From Chloroflexi bacterium TSY (lineage in GTDB: Bacteria; Chloroflexota; Anaerolineae; Caldilineales; Caldilineaceae): 33,005 bases of DNA. Position numbers and translations under genes: made by a program. The DNA lies in NCBI GenBank assembly GCA_019217005.1, contig JAHBNG010000150.1, forward strand, positions 1 through 33,005, given 5' to 3'. The notes beneath the pieces were generated by a model that made no database searches, had not been told where the DNA came from, and was given only the letters and a program-made list of their open reading frames with translations. Below, piece after piece: positions 19,076-27,496 of this stretch. Position 1 is the stretch's first letter, and the number at the start of each line of letters is the position of its first letter.

Positions 19076-20648
19076 ATGAACCACCCAAACGTTATCTTCA
19101 TATTCGCAGATCAGTGGCGCTGCCAGGCAACCGGTTTTGGTGGCGATCCCAATGTCAAGACGCCAAACTTAGACCGCTTGGGGACCCAAAGCCTCAATTT
19201 TTCGCTCGCTGTTTCTGGATGCCCTGTTTGCTGTCCCGCGCGCGCATCACTCCTCACTGGTCGGTACCCCGATAAACATGGTGTTTTTGTCAATGATGTA
19301 ACGTTGAGCAACGAGGCCGTCTCATTGGCGCAAGCATTCAAGGCTCAGTAGATCCAAATTTCAGGTTTTGAGAGAGAATTCTGGCTAAACAGTTGACATA
19401 AATACAAATTTGCCGGTCGATATCTAGTTTTTGCGTTAGATTTGGGCGATTTTCAGATATGAAATAGGTTGTTTTCTGTAACCGAAATCTGAATAAATGA
19501 CTCCAAAATCCCTGCAATCTCGACTGAAAATAGCCAAAAACGCCAAATTTGGATCTACTGAGGCTGGCGGCTATAACACCGCTTATATTGGCAAGTGGCA
19601 TGTCGACGGTCAAGGCCGCTCATCTTACATTCCACCAGAGCGCAGACAGGGCTTCGAGCACTGGATGGTGCTTGAATGCACACACAACTACAACCACTCT
19701 CCTTACTATGCAGGTGACAGTGACGAACAGCTCGTCTGGGATGGCTATGATGCCATTCCACAGACGCGAGAGGCGCAGAACTATATCCGTTCTCATGCGA
19801 GTCAAGAGAATCCCTTCCTGCTTGTTCTCTCCTGGGGGCCACCCCACAATCCCTATGAAACGGCACCGCAAAAGTATCGCGATATGTACGATCCGGCAAG
19901 CTTAATATTACATCCGAATGTGCCGGCGGATAAGGAGGAGATTGCACGTGAGGAACTAGCGGGATATTACGCCCACTGCACGGCACTTGATGATCTGATG
20001 GGTGACTTAATGGAAACTGTAACCGAGAGTGGCATTGCCGAGAACACGCTCTTTGTCTTCTGGTCTGACCACGGCGATATGCTCCACTCTCAAGGGGAGG
20101 TGCGCAAGCAGCGTCCCTGGGAAGAATCGATGCACGTCCCCTTGTTGATTCATTATCCGGCACGTTTTGGCAGCAATGGGCGTCTGATCGATGCGCCGAT
20201 CAACACGCCTGATCTGATGCCAACGTTATTAAGCCTGAGTGGATTACCTATTCCAGAGACAGTGGATGGGACTGATTATGCTCCCTATTTGCGTGGCAGT
20301 GCAGATGCTCCAGCTGACAACGTCCTGCTCGCTTGTTATCATCCGTTTGGCGAGTATGAACGACGCGTTGGGGGACGAGAATATCGTGGCTTACGGACAG
20401 AGCGATATACCTACGCCCGCGCCTTAGCTGGTCCATGGCTGCTTTATGACAATGTGCAAGATCCCTATCAACTGAACAATCTCGTCGACCAGCCTGAGAC
20501 GGCAACGATTCAAGCTGAACTCGATCAAGCCCTCGACCGAAAGCTAGCAGCGTTAGGTGATGAGTTTTTGCACGGAGATGAGTATATTGCGCGCTGGGGC
20601 TATGTAACGGATGAAAATGGGACGGTGCCTTATACGGGGTATATGTAG
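19076..20648 (+). pseudogene. Type I sulfatase, split by MITE copy B
   Basis: Sulfatases cleave sulfate esters with a formylglycine made from Cys or Ser. The N-terminal part has NVIFIFADQWR (metal-binding Asp12) and CCPARASLLTGR (Cys52 fits C-x-P-x-R-x3-LTGR). The MITE at 19346-19560 then cuts the gene after AQAFKA. Removing 215 bp plus one 5-bp copy of AGGCT restores one frame of 450 aa, reading FKAGGYNTAYIGKWH across the joint. The C-terminal part has GKWHVDG, SDHGDMLHSQGE and MPTLLSL, typical of the family, and is otherwise intact. As it stands the N-terminal piece stops inside the MITE, and the C-terminal piece could only restart from an ATG at 19497 within it, without the active site. 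It follows the Mrr fusion by 13 nt and was probably the last gene of that operon. Confidence 0.92.
19346..19560. mobile_element. 215-bp MITE, copy B
   Basis: It has the same 16-bp perfect terminal inverted repeats as copy A (4424-4638) and, by eye, no sequence difference from it. The target duplication is AGGCT (19341-19345 and 19561-19565). It lies inside the sulfatase gene. An open frame starting at ATG 19497 runs out of the right end into the sulfatase frame. Confidence 0.95.
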
Positions 20649-20658
20649 GTTTCCCTTA

Positions 20659-21588
20659 TCATTGACCCGTGTAAATATACATCAACGGTGACCCCGTCCG
20701 ATATTCCAACATGCGGCGCAACTCTGTTACCGGACCGGGGCGATTACTCATCGAGGTGAGAATATCGAACAGCCCTGGTTCTTCTTTGTATTCAATAATA
20801 GCGGGGTCATCTCCCAATCCGCCGAGTTCGCCCGCTCGCTTGATCACATCGGGCAGGTAGCCCAACTCATCGATCAAGTTCATTTCTTGGGCCTGCTTAC
20901 CAGTGCAAACGCGCCCATCCGCAATTTCGCGGACGGAAGCATCCGCCATATCCCGCCCTCCAGCTACAACTGTAACAAACGCGTCGTAAGCTTCGTCAAT
21001 CATTGCTTGCCAAAGGGCGCGCTCTTCATCGGTAAAGTCGCGGAATGGATTGCCGGCATCTTTGAGTTTACCGCTCTTGATGACTACATTTTCGACGCCA
21101 TATTCGGCCGCCAGTTCGTCATAATTGAGGAACTGGGCAATGACGCCAATCGAACAGGTTAAAGTGTGAGGACTCGCCCAGATCTCGTCTGTTTTGGCAG
21201 ACACATAGTAGCCGCCTGAGGTTGCCATGCTGGCCATCGCGGCCACGATCGGTTTATCCATGGCCTCTACTTGAAGCGCAATCTCATCTGACGCATAGAC
21301 GCTGCCGCCAGGACTGTCAACGGCCAAAATCACGGCCTTGACATCTTCATTCTCGTTTGCTTGTTTGAGATGATCGACGATGATTGTGCTAAATGCGCCC
21401 ATTGTGCCAAAGAGATCCGCAGTTCCTTCGCCAGGCAGAATGATCCCTTCGACTCGCACAATCGCCACCCCTGGCCCCACATTTGTGTCAAATTCGCTCA
21501 AGTTGATCCCAATTGCAAAAAGCAGGCCGCAGCCAATTAACAGGGCAAGAAACAATCCACCAATCCAGAACAAGGTTCTTCTGTTCAT
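20659..21588 (-). CDS. sppA: Signal peptide peptidase SppA (short form)
   Basis: A 309-aa membrane serine protease that degrades leftover signal peptides. An N-terminal membrane helix (residues about 6-28) is followed by the S49 peptidase domain: GIILPGEGT, LAVDSPGGSVYASDEI, MASMATSGGYYVS with nucleophile Ser124, SIGVIAQFLN, and SGKLKDAGNPFRDFTDEE with the general base Lys (SGxxKD, Lys176). The length fits the Bacillus-type single-domain SppA rather than the double-size E. coli enzyme. It converges on the sulfatase (10 nt between stop codons) and diverges from the TerB operon, with about 150 nt between starts. Confidence 0.92.
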   Translation of the reverse strand: MNRRTLFWIGGLFLALLIGCGLLFAIGINLSEFDTNVGPGVAIVRVEGIILPGEGTADLFGTMGAFSTIIVDHLKQANENEDVKAVILAVDSPGGSVYASDEIALQVEAMDKPIVAAMASMATSGGYYVSAKTDEIWASPHTLTCSIGVIAQFLNYDELAAEYGVENVVIKSGKLKDAGNPFRDFTDEERALWQAMIDEAYDAFVTVVAGGRDMADASVREIADGRVCTGKQAQEMNLIDELGYLPDVIKRAGELGGLGDDPAIIEYKEEPGLFDILTSMSNRPGPVTELRRMLEYRTGSPLMYIYTGQ

Positions 21589-21679
21589 GCTTTACCTCAC
21601 TGTCATGATCGTTCCGATCATGGTCATTTATCGGAAATTCAAGCATACCATATGTTATTACGATATGTTTTGTCAATAA

Positions 21680-21688
21680 TGGTATAAT
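21680..21688 (+). promoter_or_regulatory. Extended -10 promoter candidate for the TerB-ATPase-helicase operon
   Basis: TGGTATAAT fits an extended -10 element (TG-N-TATAAT; TATAAT at 21683-21688), 53 nt before the start codon at 21741. No good -35 lies at the right distance; TTGTCA at 21670-21675 is too close. It is the best promoter match in the sppA/sngA divergent spacer, which is AT-rich. Confidence 0.5.
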
Positions 21689-21740
21689 TTCAGTCATCCT
21701 GTTCGCGATTGAGTTGTGATGAATCTTTGTTGAACGTGAT

Positions 21741-23526
21741 ATGCGTATTCGAACCATTGTCATCTTGATTGTCATCGTTGCGATCATCTATTGGATGACA
21801 CGTAGCCGAATTGTTACTTACATTATTGTGGGTATTCTCGTTTTAGCGGTTTCTGCCATTGTGATTGCTCTCTGGCGTACCTATCGAGTGATCAAACGAG
21901 CGGCACAACGCAAAGGGATTGAGCTCAGAGAAATTGCCAACCCCAGGGCTTTTCTTGATGAGCCAGAGCAACGCTTTGTGTTTCAAGCAGAAGAATTCGT
22001 TAAGCGCAAGCAAAACGAAGCAAAGTACGTTCCCTTCAATCCATACTGGCCCTCCTATGACGCAATGGATGAAGCGCAATTTGATTGGTATTTTTATTGG
22101 CGTGATCGGGTGCGAAATCAGGAATACCCAGAGACATCGCGCGCTTACATCTATGTTCACGCATATGAACTCATCAATCAAATCGGAACGCAAAATGCCA
22201 AAGATGGATATGAGCAGCTGTTGCGCCTGTGGACCAACTATCGTGACGTGCACCCAGAGATTTACACTGATCTGCTCGATTGGATCGTTGATTATATCGT
22301 CGTTAATGACTTGAAAGTCGATCGATTTGCGGCATTTGCAACGCCACCCATTCCTTACAATCAATCCCGCTCCTCTGCGGATATGATATTAGCCAGCTAT
22401 AGCAAAGTTTTTTCAAGCTGGGCATCGTACAATTATGGAACGGACGATTCCCTCTGTGCTTGCGAAGATCGATCTCCATTTGAAGAAGAATGGTCCGGGT
22501 ATTTTTGAGCGTTATTGTCCACAACAAGCCATAAAATTAGCACGTTACGCATTTGACGAAGCGCTCTATGCAGGTTCTGATCAATACATAACGATTGGTC
22601 AAGTTTACTCTTATTCAACTCATGTTCCCCTTCGACAATTCTTGACGCCAATTGTCAAAGAGACTGAAAACCTGCTGCGCAAACTTGTTGGGCATCGTGG
22701 CAGACTGCAGGTCAAAGGTCTAGAGGAAAATTTGAAGCAGATTATCGCTGAGACAGTTCAAGCCACTCCAAGTGTGACTGAGCTTGAGGTTGTCCAACGG
22801 GAAAAGCAAAGTCTCAACGGAAAAAATCGTTCGGTCACCATTCCTTCTCGCAAGGAGCAGAAGAAGGACGTCTCGAAGCCGCTACCCCAAGTCGAGATCG
22901 ATCTGGAGCGAGTGCAAAAACTGCACCAAGAATCAGATCAGGTCTTTGAGCTGTTGAACTTAGAGGAAGAAGTGGAGAATGAGGTGTCAACAGGAGAAAC
23001 GATTCAAGCTTTGTCAGACCACGAAGGATCAAATGTTCATTCCGAGCAGGAATTGTTATCCGAACCAGTCGGGGAGATAGGTGAGGCGAGCGGCACAGGC
23101 GGTTCTTCTGATCGTCCAAATAGAGAAGATGTGACCGACTATCCTATCGAATTGACTGAACGAGTCATTTCGGCTCAAGCTCATGTTGAAGATATCGATA
23201 TTGGGGATAATGGGATTGGAAATCAGACGCTTGAAGAGACCGAGTTTGTTGCCGTCGAATTTGAGGATGAAGGATGGAACGAGCTATTTGCCGAATTGGC
23301 ACAACCTCATCTGGACGTTCTGCGCGTCATCGTGACGGAAGAGAATGAACTGGACAAAGCAATCCGCTCAATCGCAACTGAGCATGGCACAATGCCTTCT
23401 GCACTGATAGATCAAGTAAATGAATTTGCCCAAGATACAATCGGTGATCTCTTAATCGAGACAGATCCAACACCACACATCATCGATGAAGAGTATGTGG
23501 CATCCGTCAAACGCATGATCAAATGA
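21741..23526 (+). pseudogene. sngA: SngA-like TerB-N/TerB-C protein with one frameshift
   Basis: Two hydrophobic helices open the protein (residues about 4-20 and 26-46). The TerB-N domain begins at YVPFNPYWPSYDAMD and contains WYFYWRDRVRN and YIYVHAYELINQIG. The frame from 21741 ends at 22508, but from about 22407 the conserved sequence continues in the frame that runs to 23526: KFFQAGHRTIMERTIPSVL, then a helix ending TENLLRKLVGHRGRL. After an acidic linker, the TerB-C domain closes it (WNELFAELAQPHLDVLRV, then IATEHGTMPSALIDQVNEFA, TIGDLLIE). Corrected, it is about 595 aa. The break is at AGC AAA G TTTTTT, one extra base. TerB-N/TerB-C proteins accompany the ATPase and helicase in the Shango anti-phage system. 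Whether the break is real, recoded or an error is open. Confidence 0.8.
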
Positions 23527-23542
23527 AGAAAATGATACTGTC

Positions 23543-24907
23543 ATGAACCCAGTTCCCGTAACAGCCAGCCCTCCACGCCGTATCCCACGTCGCATCTCTA
23601 CCGCCATTGTCAGTTCCCTCAATGCAGGCGTTGTGCCGCGCATTGGGTTGGAATACATCAACGTTGGGCGTAAGATTGAGATCGAAGCGCTGATGCAAGA
23701 TCTGGAGAATGTGAGTGAGGGTGGCGCAGCCTTTCGCTTTATTGTGGGGCGATACGGATCGGGCAAAACCTTTATGCTCCAACTGCTCCGCAATCAGGCA
23801 ATGGAGCGTGGCTATGTGGTGGCGGATGTCGATCTTTCTCCAGAACGACGGTTGACGGGCACCAATCGGGCCGGCCTCAACACCTATCGGGAACTGATGC
23901 GTAATTTGTCGACCAAAGCGCGCCCGGATGGTGGTGCACTCTCCGCCATTCTCGAGCGCTGGATCTCAGGAATCCAGTCACAAGTGATGACCGAGACCGA
24001 GTTGACACCCGACGATGAGGGGTTTAACAAGGCTGTCGAGAGCCGGATCTTCAGCGTGATCAACCAGATGGAAGAGATGGTGCATGGATTTGATTATGCT
24101 AAAGTGATTGCAACCTATTGGGATGGGTATATTGCCCACGATGAAACGCGGCGTGATGCTGCATTGCGCTGGCTACGGGGTGAGTTTAACACCAAAACGG
24201 AAGCTCGAGAGGCTCTTGGCGTACGAGTCATTGTGACGGATGACGATTGGTATGAGTATATCAAGTTGTTTGCCTCGTTTATCGCTTCGATTGGGTACAA
24301 GGGGCTGATTATCCTAATCGATGAAGCGGTCAATCTCTACAAGATTACGCACACGGTGGCGCGTAACAACAACTATGAAAAGCTGCTTACAATGTTCAAT
24401 GATACCATGCAAGGAAAGGCGCGGCACTTAAACATTGTGGTTGGCGGTACACTTCAATTTGTAGAGGATCAGCGACGTGGACTTTATAGCTATGAAGCGC
24501 TCTATACGCGCTTGGCGGCAACGCGATTCGGAGACACAACGCTGACTGATGTGGCTGGACCAGTCATCCAGCTCAAAACATTGGACCATTCCGAGATCTT
24601 CGTCTTGCTCTCTCGCGTGCTAGAGATCTATAAAGTACATTTCAAGTACGATCCAGAACTTTCTGATGAGGATCTTGAACTCTTTATGCAGGCTGTTGCG
24701 AATCGTGTGGGGGCGGACGCGCTCTTAACCCCGCGTGAAATGGTGCGCGATTTTTTTGGTGTCCTCAACTTGTTGCGTCAAAACCCAGAGACGCAATTTC
24801 GGACTCTGATTGGTAGTAGCGAGTTTAAACCCTCTGGCTTATCACAGGATCCAGACGACCCAAATCTAGAAGCGGGAGACGATAATTTTGCAGAGTTCGA
24901 CCTGTAG
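23543..24907 (+). CDS. sngB: SngB/BrxD-like P-loop ATPase (DUF2791 type)
   Basis: A 454-aa ATPase. The N-terminus has RRISTAIVSSLNAGVVPRIG, typical of the family that includes BREX BrxD. Walker A is GRYGSGKT (69-76). Walker B is GLIILIDEAVNL (near 253-264). GGTLQFVEDQRRGLYSYEAL and LTPREMVRDFFGVLN follow. Proteins of this type partner a DEAD/DEAH helicase, here the next gene, 6 nt downstream. It starts 16 nt after the TerB-C stop. Known role: component B of Shango, or BrxD in some BREX types. No pglX, pglZ or brxC lies in the window, so Shango is the better fit. Its exact biochemical job is not known from sequence. Confidence 0.88.
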   Translation: MNPVPVTASPPRRIPRRISTAIVSSLNAGVVPRIGLEYINVGRKIEIEALMQDLENVSEGGAAFRFIVGRYGSGKTFMLQLLRNQAMERGYVVADVDLSPERRLTGTNRAGLNTYRELMRNLSTKARPDGGALSAILERWISGIQSQVMTETELTPDDEGFNKAVESRIFSVINQMEEMVHGFDYAKVIATYWDGYIAHDETRRDAALRWLRGEFNTKTEAREALGVRVIVTDDDWYEYIKLFASFIASIGYKGLIILIDEAVNLYKITHTVARNNNYEKLLTMFNDTMQGKARHLNIVVGGTLQFVEDQRRGLYSYEALYTRLAATRFGDTTLTDVAGPVIQLKTLDHSEIFVLLSRVLEIYKVHFKYDPELSDEDLELFMQAVANRVGADALLTPREMVRDFFGVLNLLRQNPETQFRTLIGSSEFKPSGLSQDPDDPNLEAGDDNFAEFDL

Positions 24908-24913
24908 AAGACC

Positions 24914-27091
24914 ATGAATGATAACCCTTTCTATCGCCTGGCCCCTTTTATCCAAGAGTATATCTATCGCCATCAATGGACAGAGCTGCGCGACATTCAG
25001 GTTCAAGCGTGTGAAGTACTCTTTGATACCGATGCGCATCTGATTCTGGCTGCGGGAACAGCTTCCGGCAAGACAGAGGCTGCATTCCTCCCGATTCTCA
25101 CAAGCATCTACGAAAAACCACCTGACTCCCTCGGTGTCCTCTACATTGGGCCGACGAAAGCACTGATCAACGATCAATTTGAGCGGCTGACAGGGTTATT
25201 GGAGGAGGTTGATATTCCGGTCTGGGCTTGGCATGGAGACATTTCTTCTGGCCAAAAACGGCGATTGATCCAAAATCCACGCGGCGTTCTCCAGATCACG
25301 CCTGAGTCCCTAGAAAGTTTATTGATCAATCGTACGGTCGAACTAGCGCACCTTTTTTGCGAATTGCGTTTTGTTGTGATCGATGAGATCCATGTTTTCA
25401 TGAGTTCTGAACGCGGGAGACAGGTTCTTTGCCTGTTGGAACGATTGGCGCGCTCTATGAATGAACCTGCTCGCCGAATCGGATTATCCGCCACATTGGG
25501 GGACTATACATCGGCGGAAAGATGGTTGAGGGGCAATTCGCAACAATCGGTCATGACAGCGGTTAGTGATGCGCGTAGTCGAATTCGACTGTCGTTAGAG
25601 CATTTTTATCAAGAAGGCGAAGATTACACAAACAACAAGAGAGGTGTAGGCGCATTCCCCCATGTTCAGTACATCTTTGACCGCGCGCAAGAGCGAACAA
25701 AAACGTTGATTTTTGCCAACAATCGGAGAACGGTTGAGGAGACAATTGGCGGGTTGCGTCAGGTTGCACAGCGTCTCAATTTGCCTGATATTTACCACGT
25801 GCATCATGGCAGTATCTCAGCAGGATTGCGCGAAGCTGCTGAAGATGCGATGAAGGATGAGCATATGCGTGCCGTGACAGCAGCGACCGTTACGCTTGAG
25901 TTAGGCATTGACATTGGTCAGCTTGAGCGAATCATTCAATTGGAAGCCCCTTTTTCTGTGGCTAGTTTTCTCCAGCGCTTGGGGCGGTCGGGGCGGCGTG
26001 GCGACCCGTCGGAGATGTGGTTTGTCTGTTGCGAAGAGATGCCGACCGGACACGACACAGTGCCAAAACAGTTGCCCTGGTCCCTTCTACAAAGCATTGC
26101 AATGATTCAGCTTTATGTTGAGGAAAAATGGATCGAACCCATTCGCCAGACTCGGTATCCCTACAGCCTGCTCTATCATCAAACAATGAGTACCTTGACA
26201 AGCCAAGGTGAACTGACGCCTGCAAACCTGGCGCGCCAAGTTCTGACGCTCTCTCCGCTGCGTCATATTTCACAAGATGATTATCGTCTATTGCTTCAGC
26301 ACCTGATTGAGACGGACCAGATCGAACGGATGGAGAATGGTGGCCTGATTGTGGGTTTGGTGGGTGAGCGGGTCGTGCGGAACTTCCGCTTCTATGCAAA
26401 TTTTGAGGAGAAAGAAGAATATTTGGTGCGCTCTGAAGAGGGTGAAATCGGACGCATTACCGAGATCCCCGCAGAGGGCGAGCGCTTTGGTTTGGCCGGT
26501 CGCACCTGGGAAGTGGAAGAAGTGAACTCTCGGCGGCGTATGATCTTTGTCAAACTGGTCGGCGGACAGGCCCAGAGCATGTGGCGCGGTGGGGGAGGCG
26601 AGATTCACACGCGCCTCCTTGAACGGATGCGCCAGGTTCTGGCAGAAAAGACTCTCTATCGTTACTTGCAGCCACGCGCGCAGGAACGGTTGGCCGACGC
26701 TCGTCAACTGGCGCAGCGAGTCGATATGCACAATAGACGAATTCTTCCGCTTGGCGGTGATCTTTACGCTATTTTTCCATGGGTGGGAACGATTGGATTC
26801 AACACATTGGCGCGCTATGTACAGCATGTGTTGAAAGAGGAGCTAGATCTGACGGTGCGTGATGCCCAGTCACCCTATTATCTGGTTGTGAAGTGCCCAG
26901 CCGGCATGCACGCTTTAGATAAGCAATTGACGACGATTGAGACCTCAAATCTGAGCGGACTTGAGCTGCTCAGCGAGGATGAAGCCCCACAACAGCACAA
27001 ATATGATCGATTTGTGCCCAAGACATTATTGCGCAAGGGATATGTGGAGGATTATTTGGATCTGTCCGTATTGAACGGGGAAAAATTATGA
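24914..27091 (+). CDS. sngC: SngC-like DEAD/DEAH-box helicase
   Basis: A 725-aa superfamily-2 helicase. Motif I is AGTASGKT (47-54), motif Ia lies around YIGPTKALINDQ, motif II is DEIH (about 156-159), motif III is LSATLG (near 192), and motif VI is RLGRSGRRGD (near 355). The helicase core takes the first 380 residues. The rest resembles the winged-helix and C-terminal parts of Lhr/BrxHI-type helicases. It forms one transcription unit with the TerB protein and ATPase; its TGA overlaps the start of the next gene (ATGA at 27088-27091). In Shango, all three genes are reported as needed for phage defence. Confidence 0.9.
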   Translation: MNDNPFYRLAPFIQEYIYRHQWTELRDIQVQACEVLFDTDAHLILAAGTASGKTEAAFLPILTSIYEKPPDSLGVLYIGPTKALINDQFERLTGLLEEVDIPVWAWHGDISSGQKRRLIQNPRGVLQITPESLESLLINRTVELAHLFCELRFVVIDEIHVFMSSERGRQVLCLLERLARSMNEPARRIGLSATLGDYTSAERWLRGNSQQSVMTAVSDARSRIRLSLEHFYQEGEDYTNNKRGVGAFPHVQYIFDRAQERTKTLIFANNRRTVEETIGGLRQVAQRLNLPDIYHVHHGSISAGLREAAEDAMKDEHMRAVTAATVTLELGIDIGQLERIIQLEAPFSVASFLQRLGRSGRRGDPSEMWFVCCEEMPTGHDTVPKQLPWSLLQSIAMIQLYVEEKWIEPIRQTRYPYSLLYHQTMSTLTSQGELTPANLARQVLTLSPLRHISQDDYRLLLQHLIETDQIERMENGGLIVGLVGERVVRNFRFYANFEEKEEYLVRSEEGEIGRITEIPAEGERFGLAGRTWEVEEVNSRRRMIFVKLVGGQAQSMWRGGGGEIHTRLLERMRQVLAEKTLYRYLQPRAQERLADARQLAQRVDMHNRRILPLGGDLYAIFPWVGTIGFNTLARYVQHVLKEELDLTVRDAQSPYYLVVKCPAGMHALDKQLTTIETSNLSGLELLSEDEAPQQHKYDRFVPKTLLRKGYVEDYLDLSVLNGEKL

Positions 27092-27423
27092 CCGAAATGA
27101 ACGAACCTACTTCTATCCAAAACCAGCGAGCGAGCAGAGCGGTGACGGGATCGATTATCTTCTCTGCCATCCGTTGTACTGTTCAGTATCTCCTCTTGCC
27201 CTTTGTCATCCCCTGGCTCGGTATTACTGGAACGATCTCCGCGGCGGCGAGCCTGATTCTTGAAATCCTCGCCATCGGGGTCATTACATACAACATCAAA
27301 GTACTTTGGTCAACCAGTTGGCGCTGGTGCTATCTACCAGTGGCGCTGCTCATGCTCGGAATTCTTGGTGTTTTTACCTACCTGGATCTACAAACGTTAT
27401 GGTGGACAACTGATGGTGGATAG
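27088..27423 (+). CDS. Small membrane protein, fourth gene of the sng operon
   Basis: A 111-aa protein whose ATG overlaps the helicase stop codon (ATGA), a sign of coupled translation. Three hydrophobic segments are visible: about residues 24-48 (AIRCTVQYLLLPFVIPWLG), 49-75 (AAASLILEILAIGVIT) and 80-105 (LPVALLMLGILGVFTYL). The N-terminus is polar. I do not recognise the family. Coupling to the helicase, and the membrane helices predicted in the TerB protein of the same operon, suggest it may belong to the system. A chance neighbour is possible, since the next gene (GST) starts only 23 nt later. Confidence 0.7.
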   Translation: MTEMNEPTSIQNQRASRAVTGSIIFSAIRCTVQYLLLPFVIPWLGITGTISAAASLILEILAIGVITYNIKVLWSTSWRWCYLPVALLMLGILGVFTYLDLQTLWWTTDGG

Positions 27424-27496
27424 GAACAATGGTCTTGGAGAAAACAATGCTCAAAATTTATTTGTGGACGACCCCAAATGGTCGCAAACCGTTGAA

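Noticed and set aside
19497..20648. Sulfatase starting at ATG 19497
   Set aside because: The first residues come from the MITE; the real N-terminus with the active-site Cys is at 19076-19345.
21741..27091. BREX system (BrxD and BrxHI-like genes)
   Set aside because: The ATPase and helicase resemble BREX parts, but no brxA/B/C, pglX or pglZ is present, and the TerB-N/TerB-C partner points to Shango.
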